Assembly (NCBI GenBank): GCA_022768285.1
Contig: JALEMJ010000004.1
Location: forward strand, 1-64,000
Source of the DNA: Aerococcus sp.
Lineage (GTDB): Bacteria > Bacillota > Bacilli > Lactobacillales > Aerococcaceae
Reading direction: 5' to 3'
Length of the DNA stretch: 64,000 nt
Below the pieces are notes generated by a model that ran no database searches, had not been told where the DNA came from, and saw only the letters and a program-made list of their open reading frames with translations. Positions 32,866 through 43,698 of the stretch are shown here, in pieces. Both the position numbers and the translations under genes were made by a program. How positions within the stretch are numbered: the stretch's first letter is position 1; each line of letters begins with the position of its first letter.

Positions 32866-35697
32866 ATGAGGGAAGAAATCGTCGTTCGTGGGGCGCGTTC
32901 CCACAATTTACAGGACATTGATGTGACGATTCCACGCAATGAGATGGTCGTCATTACCGGGCTCTCCGGTTCGGGGAAGAGTTCGCTCGCTTTCGATACA
33001 CTTTACGCAGAAGGCCAGCGCCGCTATGTCGAGAGTCTATCAGCGTTCGCTCGTCAATTCCTCGGTAACATTAAGAAATCTGACGTCGACAGTATTGACG
33101 GTTTGAGTCCGGCGATTGCGATCGATCAGAAAACCACCAACCGTAACCCGCGTTCAACCGTCGGAACCATTACGGAAGTGAACGACTATCTGCGTTTATT
33201 ATTCGCACGTGTCGGCCATCCGATCTGTCCGAATGATGGGACGCCGATTGAGAGTCAGTCGATCGATCAGATGTTGGATCGCCTGTTAGCGTTAGAGGAT
33301 CGCACGAAACTTCAGGTACAAGCACCGATTGTTCGTGGCAAGAAAGGTCAACACAAACGCTTGCTCACCAATATCCAAAAACAGGGCTACGTGCGCGTGC
33401 AGATTGATGGCGAGATGTATGACATCGATGATCTGCCTGAGCTCGATAAGAACAAAAAACACGATATCGATGTGATCGTGGACCGCGTCGTGATTAAGGA
33501 TGGCGTGCGCTCGCGTCTCGCTGATTCGCTGGAAACGGCCTTACAACTTAGCGATGGTTATGCGGTCGGGAAAATCATCGGCGGCGAAGAGATCCTATTC
33601 TCAGAACACTATTCCTGCCCGATCTGTGGCTTTACAGTAGGTGAAATTGAACCGCGCCTATTCTCGTTCAATGCGCCGTATGGTCGTTGTCCGGAGTGTG
33701 ATGGGTTAGGTTTTAAAATGACAGTCGATGTCGACCAAATACTTCCGAATCGTTCGAAATCTTTGAATGAAGGTGCGATTGTCCCGTGGGATTCCAAAAC
33801 GAGTAATTACTACCCGACGCTTTTGAAACAAGCTGCCGAAGCATTCGGTATCCCGATGGACCAGCCGTTTGAATCACTCACTGAGGAACAACAGTCATTG
33901 ATTTTAAACGGTAGTGGCGAGCGTACGTTCCACTTCCACTATGAGAACGAATTCGGGAATGTGCAGGATAAAGATCGCACGTTTGAAGGTGTGTTGCCGA
34001 ATATTAAGCGCCGTTACGATAACTCACAGAGTCAACTCATCCGTGAAACCATGGGGAAATACATGGCCGAGTTGCCGTGTCCTGTCTGCCACGGGAAGCG
34101 TCTGAATCGCCAAGCGCTAGCAGTGAAAATTGAAGATCACGATATTGCGGATGTGACCGCCATGTCGATTGCTCACGCTCTGTCTTTCTTGTCACATATT
34201 GATTTGTCAGGTGAGGATGAAACCATCGCGATTCCAATTATGGAGGAACTCGATGCGCGCTTACATTTTCTTGTCGAAGTTGGACTAGATTATCTGACCC
34301 TTGAGCGTTCCGCAGGGACACTCTCCGGGGGTGAAGCGCAGCGTATTCGTCTGGCAACACAGATTGGTTCGAACCTCTCCGGTGTGATGTACGTGCTGGA
34401 TGAACCGTCGATTGGGCTGCATCAGCGCGACAACGACCGCTTAATTCGTTCATTACAGCGGATGCGCGATCTCGGCAATACGGTGATTGTTGTCGAGCAT
34501 GATGAAGACACCATGCGTGCTGCTGATTATCTGATCGATATGGGGCCTGGTGCCGGGGATCATGGTGGTGAAGTGGTCGCAGTCGGTACGCCGGAAGAAG
34601 TCGCCGCTAATTCAGAATCGTTAACCGGTCAGTACTTGAGCGGTCAACGTGAAATTGAAATCCCGAGTGAACGCCGCCAGAGCGATAAAGGTGCGATTCA
34701 GATTCGAGGCGCACAGGTGAATAACTTGAAACACCTCGATGTCGACGTCCCTCTCGGTGAATTAGTCGTCGTGAGCGGCGTTTCTGGTTCCGGTAAGAGT
34801 TCACTGATTAACGAAGTCCTGAAGAAAAAATTATTACGCGAATTAAACCGTGCACAGCTCGTTCCCGGTAAGGCTGATAGTATTACCGGCTATGAAAATC
34901 TCGATAAAGTCATCGATATCGATCAGAGTCCGATCGGTCGTACACCGCGCAGTAATCCGGCAACATACACGGGCGTTTTCGATGATATCCGCGAGCTTTT
35001 TGCGCAGACGAATGATGCAAAACTTCGTGGCTACAATAAAGGGCGATTCAGTTTCAATACAAAGGGTGGACGCTGCGAAAACTGTAAAGGCGACGGCATT
35101 ATCAAGGTTGAGATGAACTTCTTGCCAGATGTTTACGTGCCATGCGAAGTCTGCCACGGGACGCGTTACAATGCGGAAACCTTGGAAGTGAAGTACAAAG
35201 GCAAAACGATCGCCGATGTATTGGATATGCGGATCGAAGAAGCGCTCGAGTTCTTCAGTGCCATTCCAAAAATTACCCGCAAGCTGCAAGCAATTATGGA
35301 TGTTGGCCTCGGCTACATTACGCTAGGACAACCCGCACCGACACTATCTGGTGGGGAAGCACAGCGCATGAAATTGGCGAGCGAACTCCAGCGTGTGGCG
35401 ACAGGCGATACGTTGTACATCCTGGATGAGCCGACGACCGGGTTGCACTCCGAAGATATCCGCCGTCTTCTCGACGTATTGCAGCGCCTCGTCGATGATG
35501 GTAACTCGGTAATTGTGATCGAGCACAACCTCGATGTCATCAAGAGCGCCGATTATATTATCGACTTAGGACCGGAAGGCGGTGACGGTGGCGGTACAGT
35601 TGTCGCTACCGGCACACCAGAAGAAGTTGCCGCAGTCGATGAGAGTTACACCGGACAATATTTGAAGAAAATGTTAGCGAAAGTTGCTGATAAATAA
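32866..35697 (+). CDS. uvrA: excinuclease ABC subunit A
   Basis: A 943-residue damage-recognition ATPase of nucleotide excision repair. It has two ABC modules: Walker [11 protein letters not shown] near residue 31 and [10 protein letters not shown] near 639, with LSGGEAQRI and [12 protein letters not shown] signatures and [10 protein letters not shown] / [11 protein letters not shown]alker B. Two zinc modules are intact: CPICG...CPECDG and CENCKG...CEVCHG. The length is normal. uvrB, often directly upstream in Lactobacillales, is not adjacent; the gene has its own promoter with an SOS-like box. Confidence 0.97.
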   Translation: MREEIVVRGARSHNLQDIDVTIPRNEMVVITGLSGSGKSSLAFDTLYAEGQRRYVESLSAFARQFLGNIKKSDVDSIDGLSPAIAIDQKTTNRNPRSTVGTITEVNDYLRLLFARVGHPICPNDGTPIESQSIDQMLDRLLALEDRTKLQVQAPIVRGKKGQHKRLLTNIQKQGYVRVQIDGEMYDIDDLPELDKNKKHDIDVIVDRVVIKDGVRSRLADSLETALQLSDGYAVGKIIGGEEILFSEHYSCPICGFTVGEIEPRLFSFNAPYGRCPECDGLGFKMTVDVDQILPNRSKSLNEGAIVPWDSKTSNYYPTLLKQAAEAFGIPMDQPFESLTEEQQSLILNGSGERTFHFHYENEFGNVQDKDRTFEGVLPNIKRRYDNSQSQLIRETMGKYMAELPCPVCHGKRLNRQALAVKIEDHDIADVTAMSIAHALSFLSHIDLSGEDETIAIPIMEELDARLHFLVEVGLDYLTLERSAGTLSGGEAQRIRLATQIGSNLSGVMYVLDEPSIGLHQRDNDRLIRSLQRMRDLGNTVIVVEHDEDTMRAADYLIDMGPGAGDHGGEVVAVGTPEEVAANSESLTGQYLSGQREIEIPSERRQSDKGAIQIRGAQVNNLKHLDVDVPLGELVVVSGVSGSGKSSLINEVLKKKLLRELNRAQLVPGKADSITGYENLDKVIDIDQSPIGRTPRSNPATYTGVFDDIRELFAQTNDAKLRGYNKGRFSFNTKGGRCENCKGDGIIKVEMNFLPDVYVPCEVCHGTRYNAETLEVKYKGKTIADVLDMRIEEALEFFSAIPKITRKLQAIMDVGLGYITLGQPAPTLSGGEAQRMKLASELQRVATGDTLYILDEPTTGLHSEDIRRLLDVLQRLVDDGNSVIVIEHNLDVIKSADYIIDLGPEGGDGGGTVVATGTPEEVAAVDESYTGQYLKKMLAKVADK

Positions 35698-35704
35698 TGA
35701 ATAT

Positions 35705-35740
35705 GAAGCCTAGATGGCGTGATGCTGTCCAGGCTTTTTT
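35705..35740 (+). terminator. uvrA terminator
   Basis: AAGCCTAGATGGC pairs with GCTGTCCAGGCTT around GTGAT, with mismatches, followed by six T. Confidence 0.75.
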
Positions 35741-35757
35741 CATAGGGAGGTATGGCG

Positions 35758-36909
35758 ATGAAACTCATACACACCGCCGATTGGCACATCGGCAAACAAT
35801 TAAATGGGACATCGATGCTGGAAGATCAGCGCCAGCTATTTAACCAGTGGATTGATGAGATAAAAACATACACACCGGATGCGGTTTTGATCAGCGGAGA
35901 TGTGTACGATATCGCACGGCCGGGGCGCGACAGTATCGCACTCGTGGAAGAATTGCTCGATCGCATGGCTGATGAGTGGAGTTGGCCGGTCATTATCATC
36001 AACGGCAATCATGATTCTGGGACGCTAGTTGGTTATGGCAGTAAATTTTTTGCTAAGAATAATATTTATCTTATTGGGACGCCGAGGAGGGAAGTTACCA
36101 AAATTTCGGTAGGTACAGCAGATATCTATCCACTCGCGTTCGATTACTACCAACTGTTTCGGAAACTGTACGATGATCCGAGTATTACGGATAATGTCGA
36201 AGCGACAGCGCGCCAAGTCTCAGAGATTAAGAAACAGTGGGATCCTCAGCGTCAAAATATCCTGATGTATCACGGTTCGGTGAGTGATAGCCAAGCAGGG
36301 GAAGATTTAGACATCGCGGATGCGAATCATGCGTTAAGTGTTGGGACTGTTGAGTTTGTGCCAACCAGCATCTTCGAGGGCTTTGATTATGTTGCCCTCG
36401 GACACATTCACGGTGAACAACAAGTGGGCCACTCGTCATGTTACTACAGCGGCGCTCCGCTCAGTTATTCCAAGAACGAAGCGAAGCAGAGCCCTACGAA
36501 GTATTATCTCGAAGTTGATATCGAAGACAAAGCGCTGAGCGTCACGAAACACGCGTTTGAGCCAGTACACCCGATGCGAGTGATGGAAGACACGTTCGAT
36601 AATTTGTTGAAGGCACCGGCATCCAACGACTATATTTATTTCAACGTTACGGATGAAACCCTTCAGGCGCAGGGGATGCGACGATTGAAGAAACGCTTTC
36701 CGAATGCCTTGGGGATGGAATACGCGACAGAATCCCAGTGGTCGGAATCGTTCGATGCAGAACAAACCGAGCAGTCAGAAGCTATTTCAGATCCGCTGTC
36801 TTTGATGCAGTCATTCTATCAGAAAATGACGGACGGTGAGGCGCTCACGGACCAGCAGCTGTCTGTACTACAAGAAATAATGGCTGCGATTGAAGAGGAG
36901 GCTGACTAA
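35758..36909 (+). CDS. sbcD: exonuclease subunit SbcD
   Basis: A 383-residue Mre11-type nuclease of the SbcCD complex that processes hairpins and double-strand ends. Metal-site motifs are HTADWHIGK (Asp, His), ISGDVYD, INGNHDSG, ILMYHGS and VALGHIHGEQ. The start is the ATG at 35758, seven bases from GGGAGG; an ATG at 35752 is too close to that site. The stop overlaps the sbcC start (TAATG). Confidence 0.95.
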   Translation: MKLIHTADWHIGKQLNGTSMLEDQRQLFNQWIDEIKTYTPDAVLISGDVYDIARPGRDSIALVEELLDRMADEWSWPVIIINGNHDSGTLVGYGSKFFAKNNIYLIGTPRREVTKISVGTADIYPLAFDYYQLFRKLYDDPSITDNVEATARQVSEIKKQWDPQRQNILMYHGSVSDSQAGEDLDIADANHALSVGTVEFVPTSIFEGFDYVALGHIHGEQQVGHSSCYYSGAPLSYSKNEAKQSPTKYYLEVDIEDKALSVTKHAFEPVHPMRVMEDTFDNLLKAPASNDYIYFNVTDETLQAQGMRRLKKRFPNALGMEYATESQWSESFDAEQTEQSEAISDPLSLMQSFYQKMTDGEALTDQQLSVLQEIMAAIEEEAD

Positions 36910-39900
36910 TGCGCCCATTAAAATTAGAAATTGAAGGTTTCAAATCTTACGTCAATAAAACAACCATCGACTTCGCAGCAATTGACGATGGCACGCTTTT
37001 CTTGATCTCGGGAAAGACTGGTGCCGGGAAATCTACAATCTTTGATGCGATGGTCTATGCGTTATATGGCAATACGACACATCCAGGCACAACGCTAAAA
37101 ACATTAATGTCGAAGCAACTCGGCGCAGGTAAGAGCTGTCGCGTATCCTTTACATTCAGTGCGCACGGTCAAACCTACTGTGTGACACGCCAGTTTAAAA
37201 ATAACAAAAACCATACGGGTGCTCAGGAACTGGTACTACCGGGTAATGAGGTGCCAGTAACAAATGCGAAGGTAATCAATCAAAAAATTAAAGAAATTAT
37301 CGGTTTAGACCAGGAACAGTTTTCGCAGGTCATTCTTCTACCGCAGGGCGATTTCCAGAAGTTTTTATTATCAAATACTAAAGGGAAAAAAGCTATTCTA
37401 AAAAATATTTTTAAAACAGAATTTTATAATCAAGTGGTTGAGAAGTTGAAGGCGCGCTTTGATGAAGTAAGTCATCAACAGGATGGCATCAAGCAGCAGA
37501 TCGCTGCGTTGATGGATGAGCTGCGACAGGATGTTACGGATGAAGCGGTCCAAGCAGAATTAGATGATGCGAATACGGCAGAAGATAGTGAGCGATTCAT
37601 TGCTGTTATTGAACAGCACCTCTACCATCTCCGCGCGCAATTGACGCAGGATAAGCAGACATTGACTGATGCGCGCCAACAGTCAACACACCTGCGACGT
37701 ATCACCGATGCCTTGCACGAGCGCGACCAGCAGCTGTCTGTGCAACAGTCGTTGGATCAAGAACGACCGACGATTGACGCGGAGTCTGCAAAATTGACGC
37801 GCTATCGAGAAAGTGCAGATCTTTATCGAACGCTACAGGCGCAACAAAAGGCGGAAGTTTCTCTAGGCAAGAAGCAGCAGGAACAGCAAGCGCTGAATGC
37901 AGAGCAGCAAGCTATAGCAAAATCGCGTCAAGCCTTCGATGAACAATGGCGAGAATGGCAACCGAAAATCAACACATTGGATGCGAAACGTGAAGAACAG
38001 CAACAATTAGCTGATGAAGCACGTCGCTGGCAGCAGATTGCGGCGTTAACGGATGAACAGGAGACAGCAAATCAAAACGCTAAGGTACTGGAAGCTGATA
38101 TTAAAGGACACCGGCAACAATTGGACGATGTGAATCAGCAATTCGAGGCGCAGAATGAAACGTTGGCCAATTTAACTGAGAATCAGCTGAAACCGGAAGC
38201 TGTACTGGAAGCTAGAGTGGCATATGAAAAACAAACGGAGCAATTAAAGGATGCGCGCCAACAACTGCAGAACTCTCATGAAAAAGAGACGGAACTGCAG
38301 TCAGAAACACAAAAATATCAGGCCGTTACGCGAGAACTCGAGGAAACCGAATGCTCGCTCACAGAACTCGCTATCGGTATTTGCCAAAAGTTATTGGTTA
38401 CGGACGAACCGTGCCCGGTTTGCGGCAGTACCGTTCACCCGCTCACCCATCCTGCTGATAACGCCGATCGGACCGCCTTTGAATCAATGCAACAGCAGTA
38501 CGACAAGCAAATGGACGCACAACGTACATATCAGGCAAACATGGAGACGCTGAATCATCAGTTGACTGAACTACTGTCCGAAACACATGTGCAGTCGCTG
38601 GCGGAATGGGAAGATGTGATTGACACGCAGGCGGCAACCGTTGCGTCTCTGAAGCAAACGTGGGACGAGCTAACTGAACAGGCACAGACCGAGCACGCTC
38701 AGATGGATGCGCTGCAGACCGAAGTAGCTGATCTCAATCAGTCACAGTCGCAACTGCAACAGCAGCTCGCGAGCGATAAAGCAAAGCAGGAAGCGGTGGC
38801 TGAGCAGCAAGAACAGCTTTCTACAAAAATCAAACAGCTTCAGGAACACGTTATGTTCGATAGCCAGGAAGAATGCCAACAGCAATTACAAGCAATCGAA
38901 GCGACGATTAAACAACTTGCTGATAAGAAAGACGAATTAGCTGAACAGGAACAGTACTTAAAAAATCAAGAACGGGAAAATCACTATCAACGTCAGAACG
39001 TTGATGAAAAGATTGCTGAACTCCAGGAGACACGCGACCAGCAGCAAACTGAAATCGAGCAGGCACTCGCTGCGCACGCGTCCTGGACGGTAGAAACTGT
39101 CATCTCGTGGCACGAAGACTGGAAATCAGCAGCTGAGATCGCCACGCTTCAGGAAACAATCGATGACTTTAAGCAGCGCGACCAGCAGAATCGCGGGGCG
39201 TTTAAAGCGACCTTAGACAAATTAAATACTCTCGATGTGCCAGAATCAGCGACTTATGCGACGTATATCGCTGATCTGCAGGGGCTAGAGCAGAAAGTTG
39301 ATGAATTAACTGCGCAATTGACCCAGCGCACGTCACATGCTGAACGTCTAGCCACGCAGAGTCAGACACTGACGAAAAAGCGGCAGGCGTATCAGGAAGC
39401 ATCCGGAGATTACGAAAAACTAAATCATCTCTATCAAGTATTTGCCGGACAAGGACAGCTGCATATGGAATTGGAAACATACGTCCTGCGCTATTATTTG
39501 GGTAAAATCATTCGTCGTGCCAATCAGCGCCTGCATACCATGACGCAGGGGCGCTACCAATTCAAATTGCAAGCGCCGGAAGCAAAAGGCAAGGGTTATG
39601 TCGGCTTAGATATGGCAATCATCGACAGCTATACCGGCGAACGTGATGTGGCAACGCTGTCCGGTGGGGAAACATTCCAAGCGTCGATCGCGCTGGCACT
39701 CGGGATGAGCGAGGTCATTCAGGAGCAAGCAGGTGCCATCGATATGGGCGTACTCTTCATCGATGAAGGATTCGGTACGCTCGACGAAGAAGAGGCGTTG
39801 CCCACTGCTATCGATACCTTGAAACAGATTCAGCGCGAGAGCGGACGAATTATCGGTTTAATTTCGCATGTATCGTCACTTCGGGATGCTGCCAGCAAGG

Positions 39901-39956
39901 AACTTCGCGTCACCCAGAAGGTGGATGGCATCAGTGAGGCGCAATTTGTGGATTGA
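36909..39956 (+). CDS. sbcC: exonuclease subunit SbcC, SMC-like ATPase
   Basis: A 1015-residue Rad50-type ATPase that works with SbcD. Walker A is SGKTGAGKSTIFDAM near residue 34, with the Q-loop QVILLPQGDFQKF. Two long Gln-rich coiled-coil arms (about 180-480 and 525-830) flank the zinc hook CPVC (502-505). The C-terminal half holds the ABC signature TLSGGETFQASIALALGMS and Walker B VLFIDEGFGTLDEEE. Family length and order are normal. Confidence 0.95.
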   Translation: MRPLKLEIEGFKSYVNKTTIDFAAIDDGTLFLISGKTGAGKSTIFDAMVYALYGNTTHPGTTLKTLMSKQLGAGKSCRVSFTFSAHGQTYCVTRQFKNNKNHTGAQELVLPGNEVPVTNAKVINQKIKEIIGLDQEQFSQVILLPQGDFQKFLLSNTKGKKAILKNIFKTEFYNQVVEKLKARFDEVSHQQDGIKQQIAALMDELRQDVTDEAVQAELDDANTAEDSERFIAVIEQHLYHLRAQLTQDKQTLTDARQQSTHLRRITDALHERDQQLSVQQSLDQERPTIDAESAKLTRYRESADLYRTLQAQQKAEVSLGKKQQEQQALNAEQQAIAKSRQAFDEQWREWQPKINTLDAKREEQQQLADEARRWQQIAALTDEQETANQNAKVLEADIKGHRQQLDDVNQQFEAQNETLANLTENQLKPEAVLEARVAYEKQTEQLKDARQQLQNSHEKETELQSETQKYQAVTRELEETECSLTELAIGICQKLLVTDEPCPVCGSTVHPLTHPADNADRTAFESMQQQYDKQMDAQRTYQANMETLNHQLTELLSETHVQSLAEWEDVIDTQAATVASLKQTWDELTEQAQTEHAQMDALQTEVADLNQSQSQLQQQLASDKAKQEAVAEQQEQLSTKIKQLQEHVMFDSQEECQQQLQAIEATIKQLADKKDELAEQEQYLKNQERENHYQRQNVDEKIAELQETRDQQQTEIEQALAAHASWTVETVISWHEDWKSAAEIATLQETIDDFKQRDQQNRGAFKATLDKLNTLDVPESATYATYIADLQGLEQKVDELTAQLTQRTSHAERLATQSQTLTKKRQAYQEASGDYEKLNHLYQVFAGQGQLHMELETYVLRYYLGKIIRRANQRLHTMTQGRYQFKLQAPEAKGKGYVGLDMAIIDSYTGERDVATLSGGETFQASIALALGMSEVIQEQAGAIDMGVLFIDEGFGTLDEEEALPTAIDTLKQIQRESGRIIGLISHVSSLRDAASKELRVTQKVDGISEAQFVD

Positions 39957-40023
39957 TACCTTTTAAGAAAACACTAAGTTTATCTTGAAAGATATCACTA
40001 CTCGTGCATGGTTATTATTTTCT

Positions 40024-40040
40024 TGCTACACTAGGTAGCA
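40024..40040 (+). promoter_or_regulatory. palindrome over the -10 of the pspC unit
   Basis: TGCTAC-ACTAG-GTAGCA is a perfect 6-base dyad that encloses the start of a TGC-TACACT extended -10 candidate. This is the usual place for an operator. Confidence 0.5.
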
Positions 40041-40074
40041 CATGACTGTCATGAGAACGACGAAGGAGGAAACC

Positions 40075-40359
40075 ATGAAACGTTCATTAACCAATCGTAA
40101 AATTGCCGGCGTATGCGGTGGTATTGCGGAAGCTCTCGATATGAACGCCAATATTTTGCGTTTGTTGGTGTTTATTGTTCTATTTACACCACTCGCACTA
40201 CCGACAGTGTTCCTTTACTTTGTTTTAGCCTTTTTACTGCCGGCTGGATCGCGTCCAACGCATCAGAAAAAGCGTTCTAACATTTATTATCAGACCACTA
40301 GTACGCGTCAGCGTCGCTCAACATTGCGTGAAGCAGAACATGTGGGGGATGAGGAGTAG
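40075..40359 (+). CDS. PspC domain protein
   Basis: A 94-residue membrane protein. The PspC domain starts RKIAGVCGGIAEALDMNANILR and continues into one long hydrophobic segment (LVFIVLFTPLALPTVFLYFVLAFLLP, about 32-57), followed by a basic tail. In Firmicutes such proteins (YvlC-like) respond to envelope stress. The start is the ATG at 40075 after GAAGGAGG. It is cotranscribed with the next gene, three bases downstream. Confidence 0.88.
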   Translation: MKRSLTNRKIAGVCGGIAEALDMNANILRLLVFIVLFTPLALPTVFLYFVLAFLLPAGSRPTHQKKRSNIYYQTTSTRQRRSTLREAEHVGDEE

Positions 40360-40362
40360 CTG

Positions 40363-40713
40363 ATGTTGCGATTTATCTTACAAGTTATTCTTAATGCATT
40401 GATACTGACGGGCTTGTCAGAGTTATTCTATCCACACGCCTATATCTCTAGTTTTTGGGTCGCTTGTGTATTAGCAGTGATTGTGATGGGCTTATTCACT
40501 TTCTTATTACCGATTCTCAAGGTGATTTCGTTCCCGCTTCGCTTGCTGACGTTTGGACTATTTCGCATTGTCTTGAATGGGTTTCTATTCATGATAGCGA
40601 ATTGGTTGATGGGTCCTGCCGTGTATATGGAGTCGTTCGGGTATATGATGTTACTCGCGACGCTGTACAGTATTATTCAGTGGGGATTGCAGAAGCTTAT
40701 CGATTCATATTAA
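40363..40713 (+). CDS. small membrane protein of the phage holin 4-like family (YvlD-like)
   Basis: A 116-residue protein with about four hydrophobic segments: ILQVILNALILTGL, FWVACVLAVIVMGLFTFLL, LLTFGLFRIVLNGFLFMIAN and YMMLLATLYSIIQWGL. The pattern fits the PF04020-type family annotated as phage holin although members are chromosomal, such as B. subtilis YvlD next to YvlC. It is not evidence of a prophage. Function unknown, probably envelope stress related. The pspC-yvlD-hprK order is conserved in related genomes. Confidence 0.82.
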   Translation: MLRFILQVILNALILTGLSELFYPHAYISSFWVACVLAVIVMGLFTFLLPILKVISFPLRLLTFGLFRIVLNGFLFMIANWLMGPAVYMESFGYMMLLATLYSIIQWGLQKLIDSY

Positions 40714-40832
40714 AGATAGCACGCACTTTTAATTGAAGTGCGTGTTTTTTTGTGGCGGGCGAGGGTCGCCGCGAGATCCGCAAAATATGATATGATACCA
40801 ACAATGATACACATAATGAGGGGGAGTATGCC

Positions 40833-41798
40833 ATGGCAGGTGTGACAGTGCGTGCACTCGCTGAAGCACTTGATTTGAAGGTGCTCAGCGGAAAAAAAGA
40901 TTATCTCTATCGCAGAATTAATACGACTGATATTTCAAGGCCGGGATTGGAGTTGGCCGGATATCTCACATACTATCCGGCAGAGCGAGTGCAATTAATT
41001 GGATTAAATGAATATTCCTATATGGAGCGGTTGTCCGCAGATGACCGATTGGCGCGAATGCGCGAGATGGCGCGTGAGGAGACACCGTGTTTTGTCTTCT
41101 CGCGCGGGTTACAGCCAGAGCCGGAAGTGATCAAAGCGGCTGATGAAGCAGAAATTCCAATTCTCGGTTCAAAGACTGTGACAACGCAGTTACTGAACAA
41201 TATTTCCAGTTATTTACAAGAAACATTATCGGCACGTGAGACAAGACACGGCGTATTCGTTGATGTCTATGGTGTCGGAATTCTAATTACTGGTGATAGC
41301 GGTATCGGGAAGTCAGAGACGGCTTTAGAGCTGATCAAACACGGTCATCGTTTGGTAGCGGATGATCGTGTTGATTTCCATAAGCGCGATGAACAAACGG
41401 TTATCGGCGCGGCACCGGAAATTTTGCGCAATATGATTGAAATTCGCGGTCTTGGTATCATCAATGTCTTAACGCTCTTCGGTGCGGGTGCTGTGCGCAC
41501 AGAGCAGCAGTTGAATATGATCGTCAATTTAATCGAATGGGATTCTTCAGCCAATTACGACCGACTAGGTGCGACGGAGGAAACGGTATCGATGCTTAAT
41601 GTCGAAATTCCGCGCGTCACGGTGCCGATTCGTACCGGCCGTAATAGTTCTAATATTGTTGAGGTGGCAGCGATGAATTACCGTGCCAAACGCATGGGCT
41701 TCAATTCCGAAAAAGAATTTGAAGATCGCCTTACCGCGTTGATTGAACGTAATACGGAAGAAGATAAGGCGGATCGTCAGAGAAAGCAGGGGTCCTAG
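40833..41798 (+). CDS. hprK: HPr kinase/phosphorylase
   Basis: A 321-residue sensor enzyme that phosphorylates HPr at Ser46 when sugars are abundant and dephosphorylates it otherwise. HPr-Ser-P then activates CcpA. Walker A is GDSGIGKSE (154-162), and the HprK signature GHRLVADDRVDF and the IEIRGLGIINV motif follow. The N-terminal domain is complete. It explains how the cre-like sites elsewhere in this window could be used. lgt follows four bases on. Confidence 0.96.
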   Translation: MAGVTVRALAEALDLKVLSGKKDYLYRRINTTDISRPGLELAGYLTYYPAERVQLIGLNEYSYMERLSADDRLARMREMAREETPCFVFSRGLQPEPEVIKAADEAEIPILGSKTVTTQLLNNISSYLQETLSARETRHGVFVDVYGVGILITGDSGIGKSETALELIKHGHRLVADDRVDFHKRDEQTVIGAAPEILRNMIEIRGLGIINVLTLFGAGAVRTEQQLNMIVNLIEWDSSANYDRLGATEETVSMLNVEIPRVTVPIRTGRNSSNIVEVAAMNYRAKRMGFNSEKEFEDRLTALIERNTEEDKADRQRKQGS

Positions 41799-41801
41799 AC
41801 G

Positions 41802-42638
41802 ATGTGGTTATTAGACAATCCAGTCGCTTTCCATTTGCTCGGTATTCCCGTACATTGGTACGGCATTATTATTGCCGTTGCGATGGTACTAGCCATCGAG
41901 CTCATTTCGCGCGAATTTAAGCGCAAAGGTTTCGGCGACGATATTGGATACGATGCAGCACTCTGGGTCATTCCGATCGGTTTTATCGGCGCGCGCATCT
42001 ACTACGTGCTCTTCGAATGGCAGTATTACGCGCAGCATCCCGCAGAAATTATTCAGATTTGGAACGGCGGGATTGCCATCTACGGCGGTGTGATTGCCGG
42101 AACTCTGGCAATCCTCGCGTATGCGAAATATAAAAAATTACCGTTTTTCTTACTAACGGATGTTGTCACGCCCTATCTCCTGATGGCGCAGGGGATCGGT
42201 CGCTGGGGCAATTTCGTCAACCAGGAAGCACACGGGGGGCCCGTGAGCGGTGATTTTTTACGCAATATATTGCATTTGCCGCAGTTTATTGTGGAACGCA
42301 TGCATATCGATGGGGTATATTATCAGCCGACGTTCCTGTACGAATCATTATGGAATTTCCTCGGTGTGGTGTTACTCTTACTAATACGGCGAAAGAAACG
42401 GAACTTGAAACTCGGCGAAACGACATTTTTGTATCTGATCTGGTACGCGTTCGGCCGCTTCTTTATCGAAGGATTGCGCACGGATAGCCTCTACTGGGGG
42501 TCGATTCGTGTCTCACAGGCACTGTCGATCGTTCTCTTTATTGCAGCGATCGCGCTGATTATCTGGCGCCGCTACCACTATCCAGAACTGCCGAATTACG
42601 CTGATGTTCAAGGTCATGAGGAGGAATCACATGAATAA
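41802..42638 (+). CDS. lgt: prolipoprotein diacylglyceryl transferase
   Basis: A 278-residue integral membrane enzyme that adds diacylglycerol to the lipobox cysteine of prolipoproteins, for example the MetQ, PstS and Kelch lipoproteins here. The signature GRWGNFVNQEAHGG and the GGIAIYGGVIAG segment carry the conserved Arg, Asn and Gly residues. Several TM helices are visible. The final eight bases overlap gpsA. Confidence 0.95.
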   Translation: MWLLDNPVAFHLLGIPVHWYGIIIAVAMVLAIELISREFKRKGFGDDIGYDAALWVIPIGFIGARIYYVLFEWQYYAQHPAEIIQIWNGGIAIYGGVIAGTLAILAYAKYKKLPFFLLTDVVTPYLLMAQGIGRWGNFVNQEAHGGPVSGDFLRNILHLPQFIVERMHIDGVYYQPTFLYESLWNFLGVVLLLLIRRKKRNLKLGETTFLYLIWYAFGRFFIEGLRTDSLYWGSIRVSQALSIVLFIAAIALIIWRRYHYPELPNYADVQGHEEESHE

Positions 42639-43698
42639 GAAAATAGTGGTATTTGGTGCCGGTTCGTGGGGGAGTACACTCGCCAATGTGCTCGGTGAAC
42701 ACGGGTACGATGTCCGCTTGTGGGCACATCATCCCGAACAGGCTGAGGAACTACAACAGCAGCGCACGAATAAGCGCTATCTCGATGACTTTACGGTAGA
42801 TGAGCATGTGACAGCAACTTCAGATCTAACACAGGCGCTCGAAGATGTTGAGATGATTCTCTTTGTCGTTCCAACGAAAGCGATACGCGATGTGTCAGGA
42901 AAAGTCGCTGCACAACTCCAAGCGCTTGCGGAAGCAGGTAAGACGCAGCCTAAACCGCTGATTGTTCACGCCTCGAAAGGATTGGAGTCGGGGACGCAGA
43001 AGCGGATCAGTGAGATCTTAGCGGAGGCATTCGTGGACACCGCCCACGATGGTCCGGTCGTATTATCTGGTCCGAGTCATGCGGAAGAAGTCGCTAAACA
43101 TCATGCGACGGCGGTAACAGCCGCTTGCGCTGATCTGGATGCAGCACGCCGTGTACAAGAGCTGTTTGCAACGGATTACTTCCGTGTCTATACGTCATCG
43201 GATATTATCGGCGTTGAACTCGGTGGTGCGCTCAAAAATATCATTGCGCTGGGTGCAGGTGCGATCGATGGCTTAGGTCTCGGTGTGAATACGAAAGCCA
43301 TCCTGATCACGCGTGGGTTAGCTGAAATTACGCGTCTCGGTGTGAAATTGGGCGCAGATCCCGTTACTTTCAGTGGCCTCAGTGGCGTCGGTGACTTATT
43401 TGTGACGGCTAACAGCGAACTGTCACGAAACTGGCAAGCCGGCTATGCGATCGGTCAGGGCAAGACTGTAGCTGAGACAATTGAAGGTATGAATCAGGTG
43501 GTCGAAGGCGTATCGACCGCTGTCGTGACGGCTAAACTTGCCAAGCAACTCGATGTTGAGATGCCAATTACAGAAACAATGGCGCAGGTCATTAATGGCG
43601 AAATAACGATGAGTGAAGCCTTCAAATTGTTGATGAATCGCGCACAGAAACCAGAATTTTACGGTATGGCGTCGGAGGAACATACAGATGAAAAATAA
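42631..43698 (+). CDS. gpsA: glycerol-3-phosphate dehydrogenase [NAD(P)+]
   Basis: A 355-residue enzyme making sn-glycerol-3-phosphate for phospholipids. The Rossmann motif [15 protein letters not shown], the HASKGLE and [11 protein letters not shown] motifs, the catalytic Lys region [15 protein letters not shown] and the substrate-binding [11 protein letters not shown] are all present. The start is the ATG at 42631 with AGGAGGAA, inside the end of lgt. It ends overlapping galU. Confidence 0.96.
   Translation: MNKKIVVFGAGSWGSTLANVLGEHGYDVRLWAHHPEQAEELQQQRTNKRYLDDFTVDEHVTATSDLTQALEDVEMILFVVPTKAIRDVSGKVAAQLQALAEAGKTQPKPLIVHASKGLESGTQKRISEILAEAFVDTAHDGPVVLSGPSHAEEVAKHHATAVTAACADLDAARRVQELFATDYFRVYTSSDIIGVELGGALKNIIALGAGAIDGLGLGVNTKAILITRGLAEITRLGVKLGADPVTFSGLSGVGDLFVTANSELSRNWQAGYAIGQGKTVAETIEGMNQVVEGVSTAVVTAKLAKQLDVEMPITETMAQVINGEITMSEAFKLLMNRAQKPEFYGMASEEHTDEK

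Noticed and set aside
40042..40074. N-terminal extension of the PspC protein
   Set aside because: The extension lies over the ribosome site GAAGGAGG; the ATG at 40075 gives the canonical domain start.
40363..40713. Possible prophage holin
   Set aside because: The family name includes holin, but the gene sits in a conserved pspC-hprK context with no lysin or other phage gene nearby.
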